Of a stretch of DNA of 52,136 nt, positions 25,259 through 33,024 are shown piece by piece; position 1 is the first letter of the stretch; every line of letters begins with the position of its first letter. The stretch covers positions 1 to 52,136 of the forward strand of contig JAJDER010000010.1 of the NCBI GenBank assembly GCA_029259725.1, written 5' to 3'. The translations under genes were made by a program, and so were the position numbers. Source of the DNA: Planctomycetota bacterium (GTDB lineage Bacteria; Planctomycetota; B15-G4). The notes beneath the pieces were generated by a model. It was not told where the DNA came from. It saw only the letters and a list, made by a program, of their open reading frames with translations, and made no database searches.

Positions 25259-26683
25259 TCAGGCGATCGCCAGCTCCGGCTCCTGCGCGGGGACGTGGTC
25301 GCGGGCGGCGTGCCAGCTGCCCCACATGCAGCCGGGACCCGCCATCGCATTCGCCAGGATGTCGCGCACGCCGTAGCTCTTGAGCATGCCCGCGCTGCTC
25401 CTGCTCCAGCAGTACAGATGCAGCTTGGTGAGCTCGCGGTAGAACTCGTCGAGCGGCAGCGCCGTGGGCAGGACCGCGTGGGCGAAGTCGTACAGGCTCC
25501 AGTCGGTGGTGTTGACCTGCTGGCCGACCTCGTCGAACCAGCGTGTGCCCACCAGCGGGGTCTCGACGACGACGTCGAGGGTCGATGCGCCGATGCGCCG
25601 CACCGCGCGACGCACGTCGGCGAAGTCCTGGCGGGTGAAGTCGGGCGCGATCGTGATCGCGCTGGCGACACAGAAGCCCATGCGCTTGAGCAGCGCCACG
25701 GCCGCCTCGCTGGTCGCGGCCGCGCTGCCCTTGCCGATCTCGCGCAGGCGCTTCGGCGAGTGGCCGTCGATGCCGAGGTAGATCCAGGACAGGCCCAACC
25801 CCTTCCAGCGCTCCAGGACGTCGCGCCGGTTCACGGCCAGGTCGGTGCGGGTCAACATGTGCCACGTCTTGCGGATGCCGGCGGCCTCGACGGCGTCGGC
25901 GAGGTGCAGCAGATGGTCCGGCGTCTGCAGCGCGTCGAAGTCCGCGATGAACACGTTCTGCTCGGTCATCTGCTCGAGTTCGGCCAGCAGCTCGGTCTGC
26001 GGCCGGCTCACGATGGCGCCCTCGAACTTGCTCATCGTGCAGTAGCGACAGGAGAACTTGCAGCCGAACGAGCGGATCAGATAGGCCATGTCGCGGATGC
26101 CGCCGAGCATGTACCGGCCCCGCGCGCGGCCCAGCAGCGTGCGGTCGGGAACTCCCAAGGGCTCCCCGTCCACCCAGGCGACCTCGCGTTCCTCGGTCGG
26201 CCGCCAGCCGCCGGCGCCGTCGGGCAGGAGCAGCCCGGCGATGTCGTCCAGGGGTCGGCCGGCCTCCCAGGCGTCGAGCACCTCGGGCACGATCTTGCCG
26301 GTCATGAACAGCAGGAAGAAGGGCACGATCACGTCGACGTCGGGCGTGGCGAAGTCCAGCGGGCGCTCGACGATGTGCTCGGCGCCGTAGTCCGCCGCGC
26401 CGTTCACGATCACCCGCGCGTGCGGAAAGCGCTCGGACACCGAGGCGATCACGCCCGGCATCGCGCCGACGGTCCAGGGATGCGCGGCCACGACGACCGC
26501 ATCGGGCACGAACCCGTCGAGCTCGCCGAACAGGTCCGGCGTCACGCGCAGGTCGACCAGACGCACCTCGTGTCGAGGCTGCAGGTGGGCTCCGAGGTAC
26601 ATGCCGTTGAGCGGTTCGGTCATGGCGAAGCGCTGGATGTATCCACGCCGGGTGAGCGGCGGTTGCAGCAGCAGGACCTTCAT
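25259..26683 (-). CDS. Radical SAM protein with cobalamin-binding-type N-terminal domain
   Basis: 474 residues. The N-terminal 170 residues (MKVLLLQPPLTRRGYIQRFA, DAVVVAAHPWTVGAMPG) follow the B12-binding domain pattern of class B radical SAM proteins, although the cobalamin His motif is not obvious. The [4Fe-4S] motif is C208, C212, C215 in FGCKFSCRYCTM. Later come FIADFDALQTPDHL, WIYLGIDGHSPKRL and ITIAPDFTRQDF. Products of such enzymes include methylated lipids, pigments and antibiotics; no assignment is possible here. SD GGGAG 6 nt before ATG. It is divergent from a LysR-type regulator, which probably controls it. Confidence 0.88.
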   Translation of the reverse strand: MKVLLLQPPLTRRGYIQRFAMTEPLNGMYLGAHLQPRHEVRLVDLRVTPDLFGELDGFVPDAVVVAAHPWTVGAMPGVIASVSERFPHARVIVNGAADYGAEHIVERPLDFATPDVDVIVPFFLLFMTGKIVPEVLDAWEAGRPLDDIAGLLLPDGAGGWRPTEEREVAWVDGEPLGVPDRTLLGRARGRYMLGGIRDMAYLIRSFGCKFSCRYCTMSKFEGAIVSRPQTELLAELEQMTEQNVFIADFDALQTPDHLLHLADAVEAAGIRKTWHMLTRTDLAVNRRDVLERWKGLGLSWIYLGIDGHSPKRLREIGKGSAAATSEAAVALLKRMGFCVASAITIAPDFTRQDFADVRRAVRRIGASTLDVVVETPLVGTRWFDEVGQQVNTTDWSLYDFAHAVLPTALPLDEFYRELTKLHLYCWSRSSAGMLKSYGVRDILANAMAGPGCMWGSWHAARDHVPAQEPELAIA

Positions 26684-26773
26684 GGTTGGCTCCCGCGCCG
26701 GGTCCGGCACCGTGTGCGGCGCCCCATCCCCGGCGTGTGAGGAAAGTCTCGGCCGTTCGCCGCGGACAGGGGC

Positions 26774-26799
26774 ATGAGGCTTGCGCATAGGGGCGATGC
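26774..26799. promoter_or_regulatory. Overlapping dyads, candidate LysR operator
   Basis: ATGAGGCTTGCGCAT (26774-26788) has ATG/CAT ends and fits the T-N11-A pattern of LysR-type sites. It overlaps GCAT-7-ATGC at 26785-26799. They lie in the 291-nt space between the divergent radical SAM and lysR genes, 91-116 nt from the radical SAM start. Confidence 0.4.
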
Positions 26800-26974
26800 A
26801 TCGACCGACGCGTGGTGTCGCCGCCGTGTCGGAGCCCCGCGATCGGTGGCAAGGCCCCCGTTTCCGCGCGGCATGTGGAGGGCGCATCGAGCCGATGTCT
26901 TTCGGGAATGTTTGGCTGGCGCCCGCCTCGCCGGGCAACATGGGTGTCCGTTCGTCGCGCGTCGGAGACGCAGC

Positions 26975-27901
26975 ATGGAACTCGATCAACTGAGGGCGTT
27001 CCTCGCCGTGGTGGAAGCCGGCGGGTTCAGTCGGGCCGCGCAGGTCATCGCCTCGACGCAGCCCACTCTCAGCCGACAGGTCAAGGCGCTCGAGGGCGAA
27101 CTCGGCCAGCCCCTGTTCGATCGCCTGGGCAACCGCGTCGCGCTGACCTCCTTCGGGCAGGAGATCTCCAAGCGCGCGCGCTCGCTGCTGGCCGAGGCCG
27201 ACGCGCTGGTCGCTTCCGGTCACACCCAGCTCGGGCGCGTCACCGGCGAACTGCGCCTCGGCGTGGCGGACAGCGTGGTGTTCAAGCGGCTGCCGCCGAT
27301 CCTGGCCAGCTACCAGCGCCGGCACCCCGACGTCACGCTGCACATCAAGACCGCCGGCTCGCCCGAGATCCTGGCCTGGGTGCGCGAGGACCGCGTCGAC
27401 GTCGGTGTGTGCATGCTGCCCCAGGCCTACCCGGGACTCGTGCTGCACGCGCACTGGGAGGACGGGTTCATGGCGCTGGTCCAGCCGTGCCACGAGCTGG
27501 CCGACCAGGACGCCGCGCTGGCGGCCTTCGCGGCCCACCGGCAACTCGTCATCAGCCCGCGCATGCTCAGCTTCCAGGTGCTCTCCAAGGTCTACCAGGA
27601 CGAGGGGCTCTCGCTCGTGCCGGCCATGGACTTCGACAACTTCCATCTCGTGGCGGAGTTCGTCGCCGCCGGCGTGGGTGTGGGCATCTGCTCCACCTCC
27701 GTCGCGGAGGCCTTCGTGCGCAAGCAGCGGGTGGCGCAGGTGCGCATCGCTCCCATCGACCGGCTGACCCGCAAGCTCGGCCTGGCGCTGCACGCCGATC
27801 GCACGCCGTCGGGAGCCCTGGCCGCGCTGCTCGAGTCGTTCGAGCACAGGGCGACGCAGGCCGACGGCCAGCTCGACCCCGAAGTCGCCACGAAGGAATG
27901 A
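26975..27901 (+). CDS. LysR-family transcriptional regulator
   Basis: 308 residues. The winged helix-turn-helix is at 1-60: MELDQLRAFLAVVEAGGFSR, ASTQPTLSRQVKALEGELGQ, PLFDRLGNRVALT. A LysR substrate-binding domain follows from about 90 (GELRLGVADSVVFKRLPPIL). The ATG is chosen over an upstream in-frame one by the family N-terminus and a GGAG 6 nt upstream. Divergent transcription from the radical SAM gene is the usual arrangement for regulator and target. The stop is overlapped by the App1-like gene (ATGA), so regulator and phosphatase are co-expressed. Inducer unknown. Confidence 0.94.
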   Translation: MELDQLRAFLAVVEAGGFSRAAQVIASTQPTLSRQVKALEGELGQPLFDRLGNRVALTSFGQEISKRARSLLAEADALVASGHTQLGRVTGELRLGVADSVVFKRLPPILASYQRRHPDVTLHIKTAGSPEILAWVREDRVDVGVCMLPQAYPGLVLHAHWEDGFMALVQPCHELADQDAALAAFAAHRQLVISPRMLSFQVLSKVYQDEGLSLVPAMDFDNFHLVAEFVAAGVGVGICSTSVAEAFVRKQRVAQVRIAPIDRLTRKLGLALHADRTPSGALAALLESFEHRATQADGQLDPEVATKE

Positions 27902-29022
27902 GGAGGCGCGCTGTCGGTGTCGCCGTCATCGCGGTGCTCCTGGCCGCGAAGCCAGCGCCCGCGCAGTCCGACCCCTCGCCCGGGCTGGTCTCGTCGTTGG
28001 ACGCGGACGAGCGGCTCGTGTTGGCGACCACCGCCGCCCGCCCGGCACCCGAGGTCGGCTGGTTCGTCCCGGTCGAGGCCTGGGTCCACGAGCCCGAGAC
28101 CAGCCGGGTCCGCGCCGGGCTGATCGAGGAGGCCCTGGACCTGGCCTTCGACATCGAGCTGGATGACGAGAGTCGCCCCCGCTTCGAGCAGCGCCTCGCA
28201 CCGTTCCTGGTGGACAACGAACGCGGCGAGCGCGTGGTGGTGCGCTTCTTCGGCGACCCGGCGCAGCGACGCATCGAGTTGCCACGCACCGAGGCCGACG
28301 GGCGCGCGCGCACCGAGATCCTGATCGGCGCCGACGACGCCGGCAGACTCGCTCGCGACGGAGAGCTCCGCCTGATCGCCGTCCTGCCCGACGGCGACGC
28401 GCGGCACATCACCGGCCGCGTGTTGCTGCAGGGCCTGCTGGGCGTGACCGTGATCAGCGACATCGACGACACGGTCAAGCTCACCGGCGTCGGCGACATC
28501 CAGAGGGTCTTGCGAGCGACCTTCGTCGAGACCTTCGAGGCCGTGCCGGGCATGGCCGCGCTGTACCGCGACTGGGTCGACCACGGGGCCGCGCTGCACT
28601 TCGTGTCGTCCTCGCCCGCGCCCCTGGCCGAGAGCCTCGAGCCGTTCCTGATCGAGTCCGGGTTTCCGCCGGCGACCTTCCACCTGATGCCCTTCCGGGT
28701 GAAGGACCCGCACGTGCTGGACCTGATCGCCAAGGGCTCGCACGGCAAGGCGCTGCAGGTCCGGCGGTTGCTGGAGGCCTGGCCCGAGCGGCGCTTCGTG
28801 CTGGTGGGCGACACGGGCGAGCGGGATCCGGAGATCTACTCGGAGCTGCTCGCGCAGCACCCCGAGCGCGTGGCGGCCATCGCCCTGCGCAACGTGACCG
28901 GGGCGACGCGCGACGACGAGCGCTTGGGGACCCTGTTCGCCGACCTCCCGCCCGAGCGCTGGATGCTGTTCACGTCGGCCGACCAGATCCGGCTGCCGGC
29001 CGGCATCTGGCGAGGCCCGTGA
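27898..29022 (+). CDS. App1-like exported phosphatidate phosphatase domain protein
   Basis: 374 residues with a signal peptide (MRRRAVGVAVIAVLLAAKPA, cut near AQS). The C-terminal half is the App1 catalytic domain (DUF2183): D188-I-D-D-T192 in VISDIDDTVKLTG is the HAD-like DxDxT nucleophile motif, followed by HFVSSSPAPLAE, HLMPFRVKD and FVLVGDTGERDPEIY. In yeast App1 dephosphorylates phosphatidate; the bacterial role is not known and the substrate here, outside the cytoplasm, is an inference. ATG overlaps the lysR stop, so it belongs to the regulator's transcript. Confidence 0.88.
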   Translation: MRRRAVGVAVIAVLLAAKPAPAQSDPSPGLVSSLDADERLVLATTAARPAPEVGWFVPVEAWVHEPETSRVRAGLIEEALDLAFDIELDDESRPRFEQRLAPFLVDNERGERVVVRFFGDPAQRRIELPRTEADGRARTEILIGADDAGRLARDGELRLIAVLPDGDARHITGRVLLQGLLGVTVISDIDDTVKLTGVGDIQRVLRATFVETFEAVPGMAALYRDWVDHGAALHFVSSSPAPLAESLEPFLIESGFPPATFHLMPFRVKDPHVLDLIAKGSHGKALQVRRLLEAWPERRFVLVGDTGERDPEIYSELLAQHPERVAAIALRNVTGATRDDERLGTLFADLPPERWMLFTSADQIRLPAGIWRGP

Positions 29023-29026
29023 CGCA

Positions 29027-29056
29027 ACGCGGATCTCGGCTACGCGGATCTCGGCT
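29027..29056. repeat. Perfect tandem repeat of 15 bp at a promoter
   Basis: ACGCGGATCTCGGCT occurs twice without spacer, and its last base is the first base of the TAGACT box at 29056-29061. Confidence 0.7.
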
Positions 29057-29061
29057 AGACT
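29056..29061 (+). promoter_or_regulatory. Candidate -10 box TAGACT
   Basis: CGGCTAGACTGAA closely resembles CGGCTAGGCTGGA at 1756. It is 66 nt before the ATG at 29128. Confidence 0.4.
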
Positions 29062-29127
29062 GAAGCTGCCGCGCCGACGGTTGACGCAGGACCCGAGACG
29101 GGCGCGACCGGGGAAGGGAGTCCTGGC

Positions 29128-29601
29128 ATGTCGGAGCTGATCGCAGGCGCCGCGCTGCTCATCGCCATCACGTGCCTGGTGATCGTGCGCCGGGTGCGGG
29201 CCGTCGAGAAGCGGCTCGCGTTCAGCCAGCAGCGCAGTGACCTGATCACGGTGCTGCTGGAGGCGCAGCTGCTCCTGCGCGCCGAGGTCCTGCCCCTGGG
29301 CCGCCTCGCACCGGTGAGCCTGTCGCCCCGCTGCCGCTCGCGAATCGGCGAACTGATGCGCAAGACGGAGACGCTCCAGCGCAACCTGGCCGAGCAGCGC
29401 TCGCGGCTGGACGGCCTCGCCGTGCCCGAGGACCCGGGGCCGGTGGACCGCGCCGAACTGGCCGACGTCGCCAGCCGCGTCCAGGACCTGGCCGGCGACG
29501 GGGCGTGGCTGGTCGAGCAGTCCCAGGCCGTCCGGGTCGACCTGGACGCCGCCGCGGTGCCCTACGGACCGGACGGCCGGCCCCAGCTGCGGCGTCGCTA
29601 G
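29128..29601 (+). CDS. Small membrane-anchored coiled-coil protein
   Basis: 157 residues, not recognised. A single N-terminal membrane helix (LIAGAALLIAITCLVIV) is followed by a basic RRVRAVEKR stretch and a long Leu/Glu/Arg-rich helical region (about 50-120) with coiled-coil character, then a Pro-rich tail. This is the layout of small structural or scaffolding membrane proteins. SD GGGAG is 8 nt before the ATG. Its stop overlaps the end of the convergent selenoprotein gene by 4 nt. Confidence 0.65.
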   Translation: MSELIAGAALLIAITCLVIVRRVRAVEKRLAFSQQRSDLITVLLEAQLLLRAEVLPLGRLAPVSLSPRCRSRIGELMRKTETLQRNLAEQRSRLDGLAVPEDPGPVDRAELADVASRVQDLAGDGAWLVEQSQAVRVDLDAAAVPYGPDGRPQLRRR

Positions 29602-31106
29602 CCTGGCAGCACGACCTCGAAGTCGCGGCGCAGGTACACGCACTGCCCGTCGACGTCCTCGCAGGCGTAGAACAGCGCGTAGCCGCCGAGCACGGTGCCC
29701 GGAGCGATGTCGTCGGTGCGGAGTTCCAGGTCGAAGTGCCGCGTCTCGAACGACACCGGCTCGGACGGCAGGTCACCGCGCAGGGACCGCTCGGTGACCG
29801 TCACGCCCTCGGGCAGGTCGGGCGCGCCGATCCAGATCTCGACCGGGTCGGCCTCGTTGTTCCAATGCACCCGGGTCTCGTCATTCGGCCACAGGTCGAC
29901 GTGCAGGCGCGAGACCCCGGCGCGGCCCTGGGTGTCGGGCACGACCACGGCGTTGACGAACAGCCAGTCCTCCTCGGCCCGCGGGACCAGGCCGCGCGGG
30001 TCCGGGTCGACGGCTGCACCGGTCACGATCTCCTCGCGCGACGGGCCGAGCCGTTCGGTACCCGTCAGGGGCACGGGCAGCGGCACCGGCGTCTCGCCGC
30101 GCGCGGTGATCTCGGCGCGCGCCTCGTCGACCCAGTCATAGAAGGGGTAGGGCTTGTCGAGCCGCGGTCCGTACTGCTGGATGCGCCGCCGCCAGATGTA
30201 CTGCGCGGGGTCCATGTCCAGCGCGGCGCGCCAGTGCTCGATGGCGCCGGCGAAGTCGCCCGGCTGCCTGAACGCACTGTCGTGCCGCGTGCGCAGGGCC
30301 ACGCCGAGGCGCCAGTGGCCGAGCGGATCGTCGGGGAAGCGCTGCACGAACTCGCCCAGGAACGTGACGGCGAAGTCGAGGTCGCTCCGCGCCGGGGGCT
30401 CACCCCGCATCACCCTCGCGCCGTTCGCGACCAGGTGGTTCATGGCGCTGGTGCCCATGAAGACATGGCGCTCCTCGCCCTCCAGCTCCGTCCGCCGGTG
30501 CAGCTCGGCCAGATTGGCATGGGCCGCGAGGAAGTCGCCGAAGGCGCGACCGGGATGCAGGCCACCGGCCCGCTCCTCGGTGAAGAAGGCCTCGGCGTCC
30601 TCGACGCGCGCGCCGTCCTTGACCACCACGCCCTGCTCGTCGATCAGCGAGACGCGCGGCACCGCCGTGGTCCGCGTGAGGTTCAGCGGGTCCCAGAGGA
30701 TCGGCCAGTCCAGGCCCTGCCACTGGGCGTAGAGCTTGCAGCGGTCGGGATGCTGCTCCTGGGTGATGCCGAAGACCAGCAGGTCGTCGCGGTCACCGAG
30801 CCCGTCGATGAAGTCGTCCCAGACCGGGACGTGCCGGCGGCAACCCGCTCACCAGGAGGCGAACTGGATCAGCAGCGTGCGCCTGCCCTGGTGTGGCAGC
30901 GCATACCAGGTGCCATCGAGCGCCGGCAGGCGCAGCTCCGGGAGGCGTTGTCCCTCGACGATCGGCGCATGGGCCCAGATCGCGAGGGCTTCCTCCAAGA
31001 TCACCTGACGGTCATCGTCCTGGGCCGACAGGAGCGGCATGATGAGCAGGAGACTCGCCGCCGCCGCCAGGCCGGCGAGGGACCTTGACCGACGGACGGG
31101 GATCAT
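29598..31106 (-). CDS. Predicted selenoprotein: thioredoxin-like (Sec-x-x-Cys) exported protein with TPR-like region
   Basis: A 502-residue product if the UGA at 30849-30851 is read as selenocysteine (residue 86). Before it: signal peptide MIPVRRSRSLAGLAAAASLL, then a thioredoxin/TlpA-like start with LRLPALDGTWYAL and LLIQFASW. After it, in the same frame with no other stop: AGCRRHVPVWDDFIDGL, VFGITQEQHPDRC and the cis-Pro segment TAVPRVSLIDEQG. The motif is thus FASW-Sec-AGC, where homologs have CxxC. A GGUCU-loop hairpin follows the UGA. Residues 242-303 look TPR-like and 330-502 are beta-rich. The role would be thiol-disulfide redox outside the cytoplasm. If the UGA were a real stop, the two halves would be a pseudogene. 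SD GGAG 7 nt before ATG. Confidence 0.75.
30815..30831 (-). promoter_or_regulatory. Candidate bacterial SECIS hairpin
   Basis: On the minus strand, 17 nt after the UGA, arms CGTCCC (30831-30826) and GGGACG (30820-30815) form 6 bp around the 5-nt loop GGTCT. The loop starts 23 nt after the UGA. A GGUCU loop is the same as in the E. coli fdhF element, and bacterial SECIS models require a G among the first two loop bases and a spacing of roughly 16-37 nt. Confidence 0.72.
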
Positions 31107-31124
31107 GATCGCGCTCCGCTTGCT

Positions 31125-31142
31125 GGCACCGGATCGGGTGCC
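31125..31142. repeat. Inverted repeat GGCACC/GGTGCC upstream of the selenoprotein gene
   Basis: Perfect 6-bp arms at 31125-31130 and 31137-31142 with a 6-nt loop, 19 nt upstream of the ATG at 31106. It may be an operator or 5'-UTR hairpin. Confidence 0.45.
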
Positions 31143-31170
31143 GTCATCGCACCACGCCCTCCCGTCTCAC

Positions 31171-31224
31171 GCAAGCGCGGCAGGTTGCGCAGGCGCGGTA
31201 GGCTCCGCAAGCGCGGCAGGCCCG
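31171..31224. repeat. Three 18-bp tandem repeats in the WaaP-like kinase promoter
   Basis: Units at 31171-31188, 31189-31206 and 31207-31224, each of the form GCAAGCGCGGCAGG plus four variable bases; the middle copy has A-to-G, C-to-T changes that create the TAGGCT box. Confidence 0.75.
31199..31204 (+). promoter_or_regulatory. Candidate -10 box TAGGCT within the repeats
   Basis: 22 nt before the ATG at 31227. It exists only in the middle repeat copy, where the flanking copies read CAGG plus TT or CC. Confidence 0.4.
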
Positions 31225-31226
31225 AG

Positions 31227-32048
31227 ATGACCACCTGGGCCGTGAGCGTCCACCGGGAGGCCGGCCTCGGGCTGGAGACCGGCAACCAGCGCGAGATCTT
31301 CGAGCGCGGCTGGCAGCACGTCGCCATCCGCCCGAACGCGTGGCGCGGCAACGGGCCGGTGTCCACCGACGCGGGCCGCTTCTTCGTGAAGGGCCTGCGC
31401 ATCCCGCTGATCCGCAAGAAGCAGCGCTGGGTCCAGCGCTGGGACATCGAGCGCGAGGCGGCGGCCCTCGAGCAGCTGCGCGGTCTCGGACTGGACGTCC
31501 CCGAGGTCGTGGCCTGGGGCACCGAGCGGGTGGCCGGCATCTCGTTGCGCTCGTTCCTGATCACGGCGTTCCTGGACCAGACCACCAACCTCGAACAGTG
31601 GATCGCCGCGCACGACACCTGGCCGGAAACGCTCGGCGCCGAGGAGCGCGAGATCCTCACCAGCGCCGGCCGGACCCTGCACGAGCTGCACCGGGTCGGC
31701 TTCGCCCACGGCGACATGGCGTCCCGCAACATCCTGGTCCACCCCGCCGGCCGCGCCGCGCGCACCAGCCTGATCGACGTCCCGCGGCTCGTGGCGCTGG
31801 ACACCGACAACGCGAACATGGACGGCTTCCGCCTGGTCAAGACGGCGATGAAGGCGGGCCTGCCGCGTGCGGCCGCGGCACTCCTCGCGGCCCCCTTCTC
31901 GGGCGGAGACGGCGCCGCCTTCGTGGCCGACGTGGAACGCATCCGCGCGATCCCGGGGCGGCTGCGGCGGAAGCTGGCCTATCACCGCTGGCGTCGCCGC
32001 GACCGGGCGGCCGGCGAGGCGGGCAGCAGCGACACCACGGCGGGCTGA
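31227..32048 (+). CDS. WaaP/Kdo-kinase-like LPS kinase
   Basis: 273 residues with a protein-kinase-like fold of the lipopolysaccharide kinase family, which phosphorylates core sugars of LPS. K55 in FFVKGLRIP is the ATP lysine. E76 in WDIEREAAALEQL is its partner. The catalytic loop is FAHGDMASRNILV (H161, D163, N168), followed by SLIDVPRL with the metal Asp. A start at 31227 is preferred over an upstream in-frame TTG because the upstream segment is just the translated repeat array. Fits with the ADP-heptose and GT genes at 19-22 kb as part of LPS core synthesis. Confidence 0.85.
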   Translation: MTTWAVSVHREAGLGLETGNQREIFERGWQHVAIRPNAWRGNGPVSTDAGRFFVKGLRIPLIRKKQRWVQRWDIEREAAALEQLRGLGLDVPEVVAWGTERVAGISLRSFLITAFLDQTTNLEQWIAAHDTWPETLGAEEREILTSAGRTLHELHRVGFAHGDMASRNILVHPAGRAARTSLIDVPRLVALDTDNANMDGFRLVKTAMKAGLPRAAAALLAAPFSGGDGAAFVADVERIRAIPGRLRRKLAYHRWRRRDRAAGEAGSSDTTAG

Positions 32049-32135
32049 GCGACGGGAGGCGGCGGCAGGGCGGCGGCAGGGCGGCGGCAGGGCCGGGGCA
32101 AGGCGGGGGCAAGGCAACGGTCCCTCCGTCGCGGC

Positions 32136-32783
32136 TCAGTCAAACGCCTGCGCGCGGCGGGCGACCACCCAGGCTTCGGCCTCCTCCACCGGGAAGCCGA
32201 GGTCCACCACGCTCACCTCGCCCACGAGCGCGGGGCCCGCGCCGACGAAGAACCCCGCCTTGGGCCCGACGAAGGCCAGCGTGCGGTCGGCGCGGATGGC
32301 CACGCCGCCGTCCGGGCTGTCCCAGGTGCAGCCGACGATCTCCCCGGTCGTGGCCGAGAGACCACTGGGGACGTCCACGGCGAGGACCCGGGCGCCGGCG
32401 GCGCGGGCCACCTTCACCGCCGCCACCGCCGCGCGGGCCGCACCCTCGATCGGTCGGGCAAGCCCGACACCGAACAGGCCGTCCACCACCAGGTCGTCGG
32501 CGCGCAGTTCGGGCACCGGGTCATCGGCCAGGGGGCGCCAGACCAGGGTCGGCCAGCGCGCGCGCAGATGCCCTTCCGCCACCACGGCATCGCCGCCGTT
32601 GTGGCCGGGCCCGACCAGCAACACGATACGCCGGCAGCCGGCTTCCTGCGCCAGCTCCCCGGCGGCGTCCGCCAGGCGGCTGCCGGCCGTGGCCATGAGC
32701 TGCTCGAGGGTGAAGCCCTGCTCGCCGATCAGCCAGCCATCCATGGCCAGGGCTTCGTCGGCGGTCCAGCGGATCTCGGTCAT
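32136..32783 (-). CDS. nnrE: NAD(P)H-hydrate epimerase (YjeF N-terminal type)
   Basis: Epimerises damaged (R)-NAD(P)HX so that a dehydratase can repair it. 215 residues, corresponding to the N-terminal half of bifunctional Nnr. The dehydratase half is not encoded here. LLVGPGHNGGDAVVAEGHL carries the GxGxNGGD motif (about 58-67), DGLFGVGL and VLAVDVPSGLS follow. ATG at 32783 begins the family N-terminus; the frame is open further upstream. The preceding 87-nt gap to the kinase gene contains three copies of GGCGGCAGGGC-like repeats. Confidence 0.88.
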   Translation of the reverse strand: MTEIRWTADEALAMDGWLIGEQGFTLEQLMATAGSRLADAAGELAQEAGCRRIVLLVGPGHNGGDAVVAEGHLRARWPTLVWRPLADDPVPELRADDLVVDGLFGVGLARPIEGAARAAVAAVKVARAAGARVLAVDVPSGLSATTGEIVGCTWDSPDGGVAIRADRTLAFVGPKAGFFVGAGPALVGEVSVVDLGFPVEEAEAWVVARRAQAFD

Positions 32784-33024
32784 GCTTGGTTCCGGAGAGG
32801 CGGCGCGCCTCCGAGCCTGGGCGATCCCGACCGGGATCCCGCACGAAACGCCGACCCGGCGGGTTCCGGGATCGGGGCACACTCGCCATAATGCCCGACT
32901 GGACGCGCGAGACTGGAGCCAGGGCCCCGCGCTCGCCGATCAGGGGGAGACTGTCGCGCCGGGCAGGTGTCGGTCTCCTCGCTGGACCTCCCCGCCTCCC
33001 GACGGCCTCGGACCTGCCCGCCCC

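Noticed and set aside
21108-25376. 1422-codon plus-strand frame over GT4, SLOG-like and DUF4003 genes
   Set aside because: The minus-strand genes carry recognisable motifs and starts with SD or -10 boxes; the plus frame is low-complexity and His/Gly/Arg-rich, a GC artefact.
29598-30662. Separate 354-residue gene starting at the GTG at 30662
   Set aside because: It would begin within a thioredoxin fold, at the cis-Pro strand. The in-frame continuation upstream to the UGA and beyond makes it the C-terminal part of one selenoprotein.
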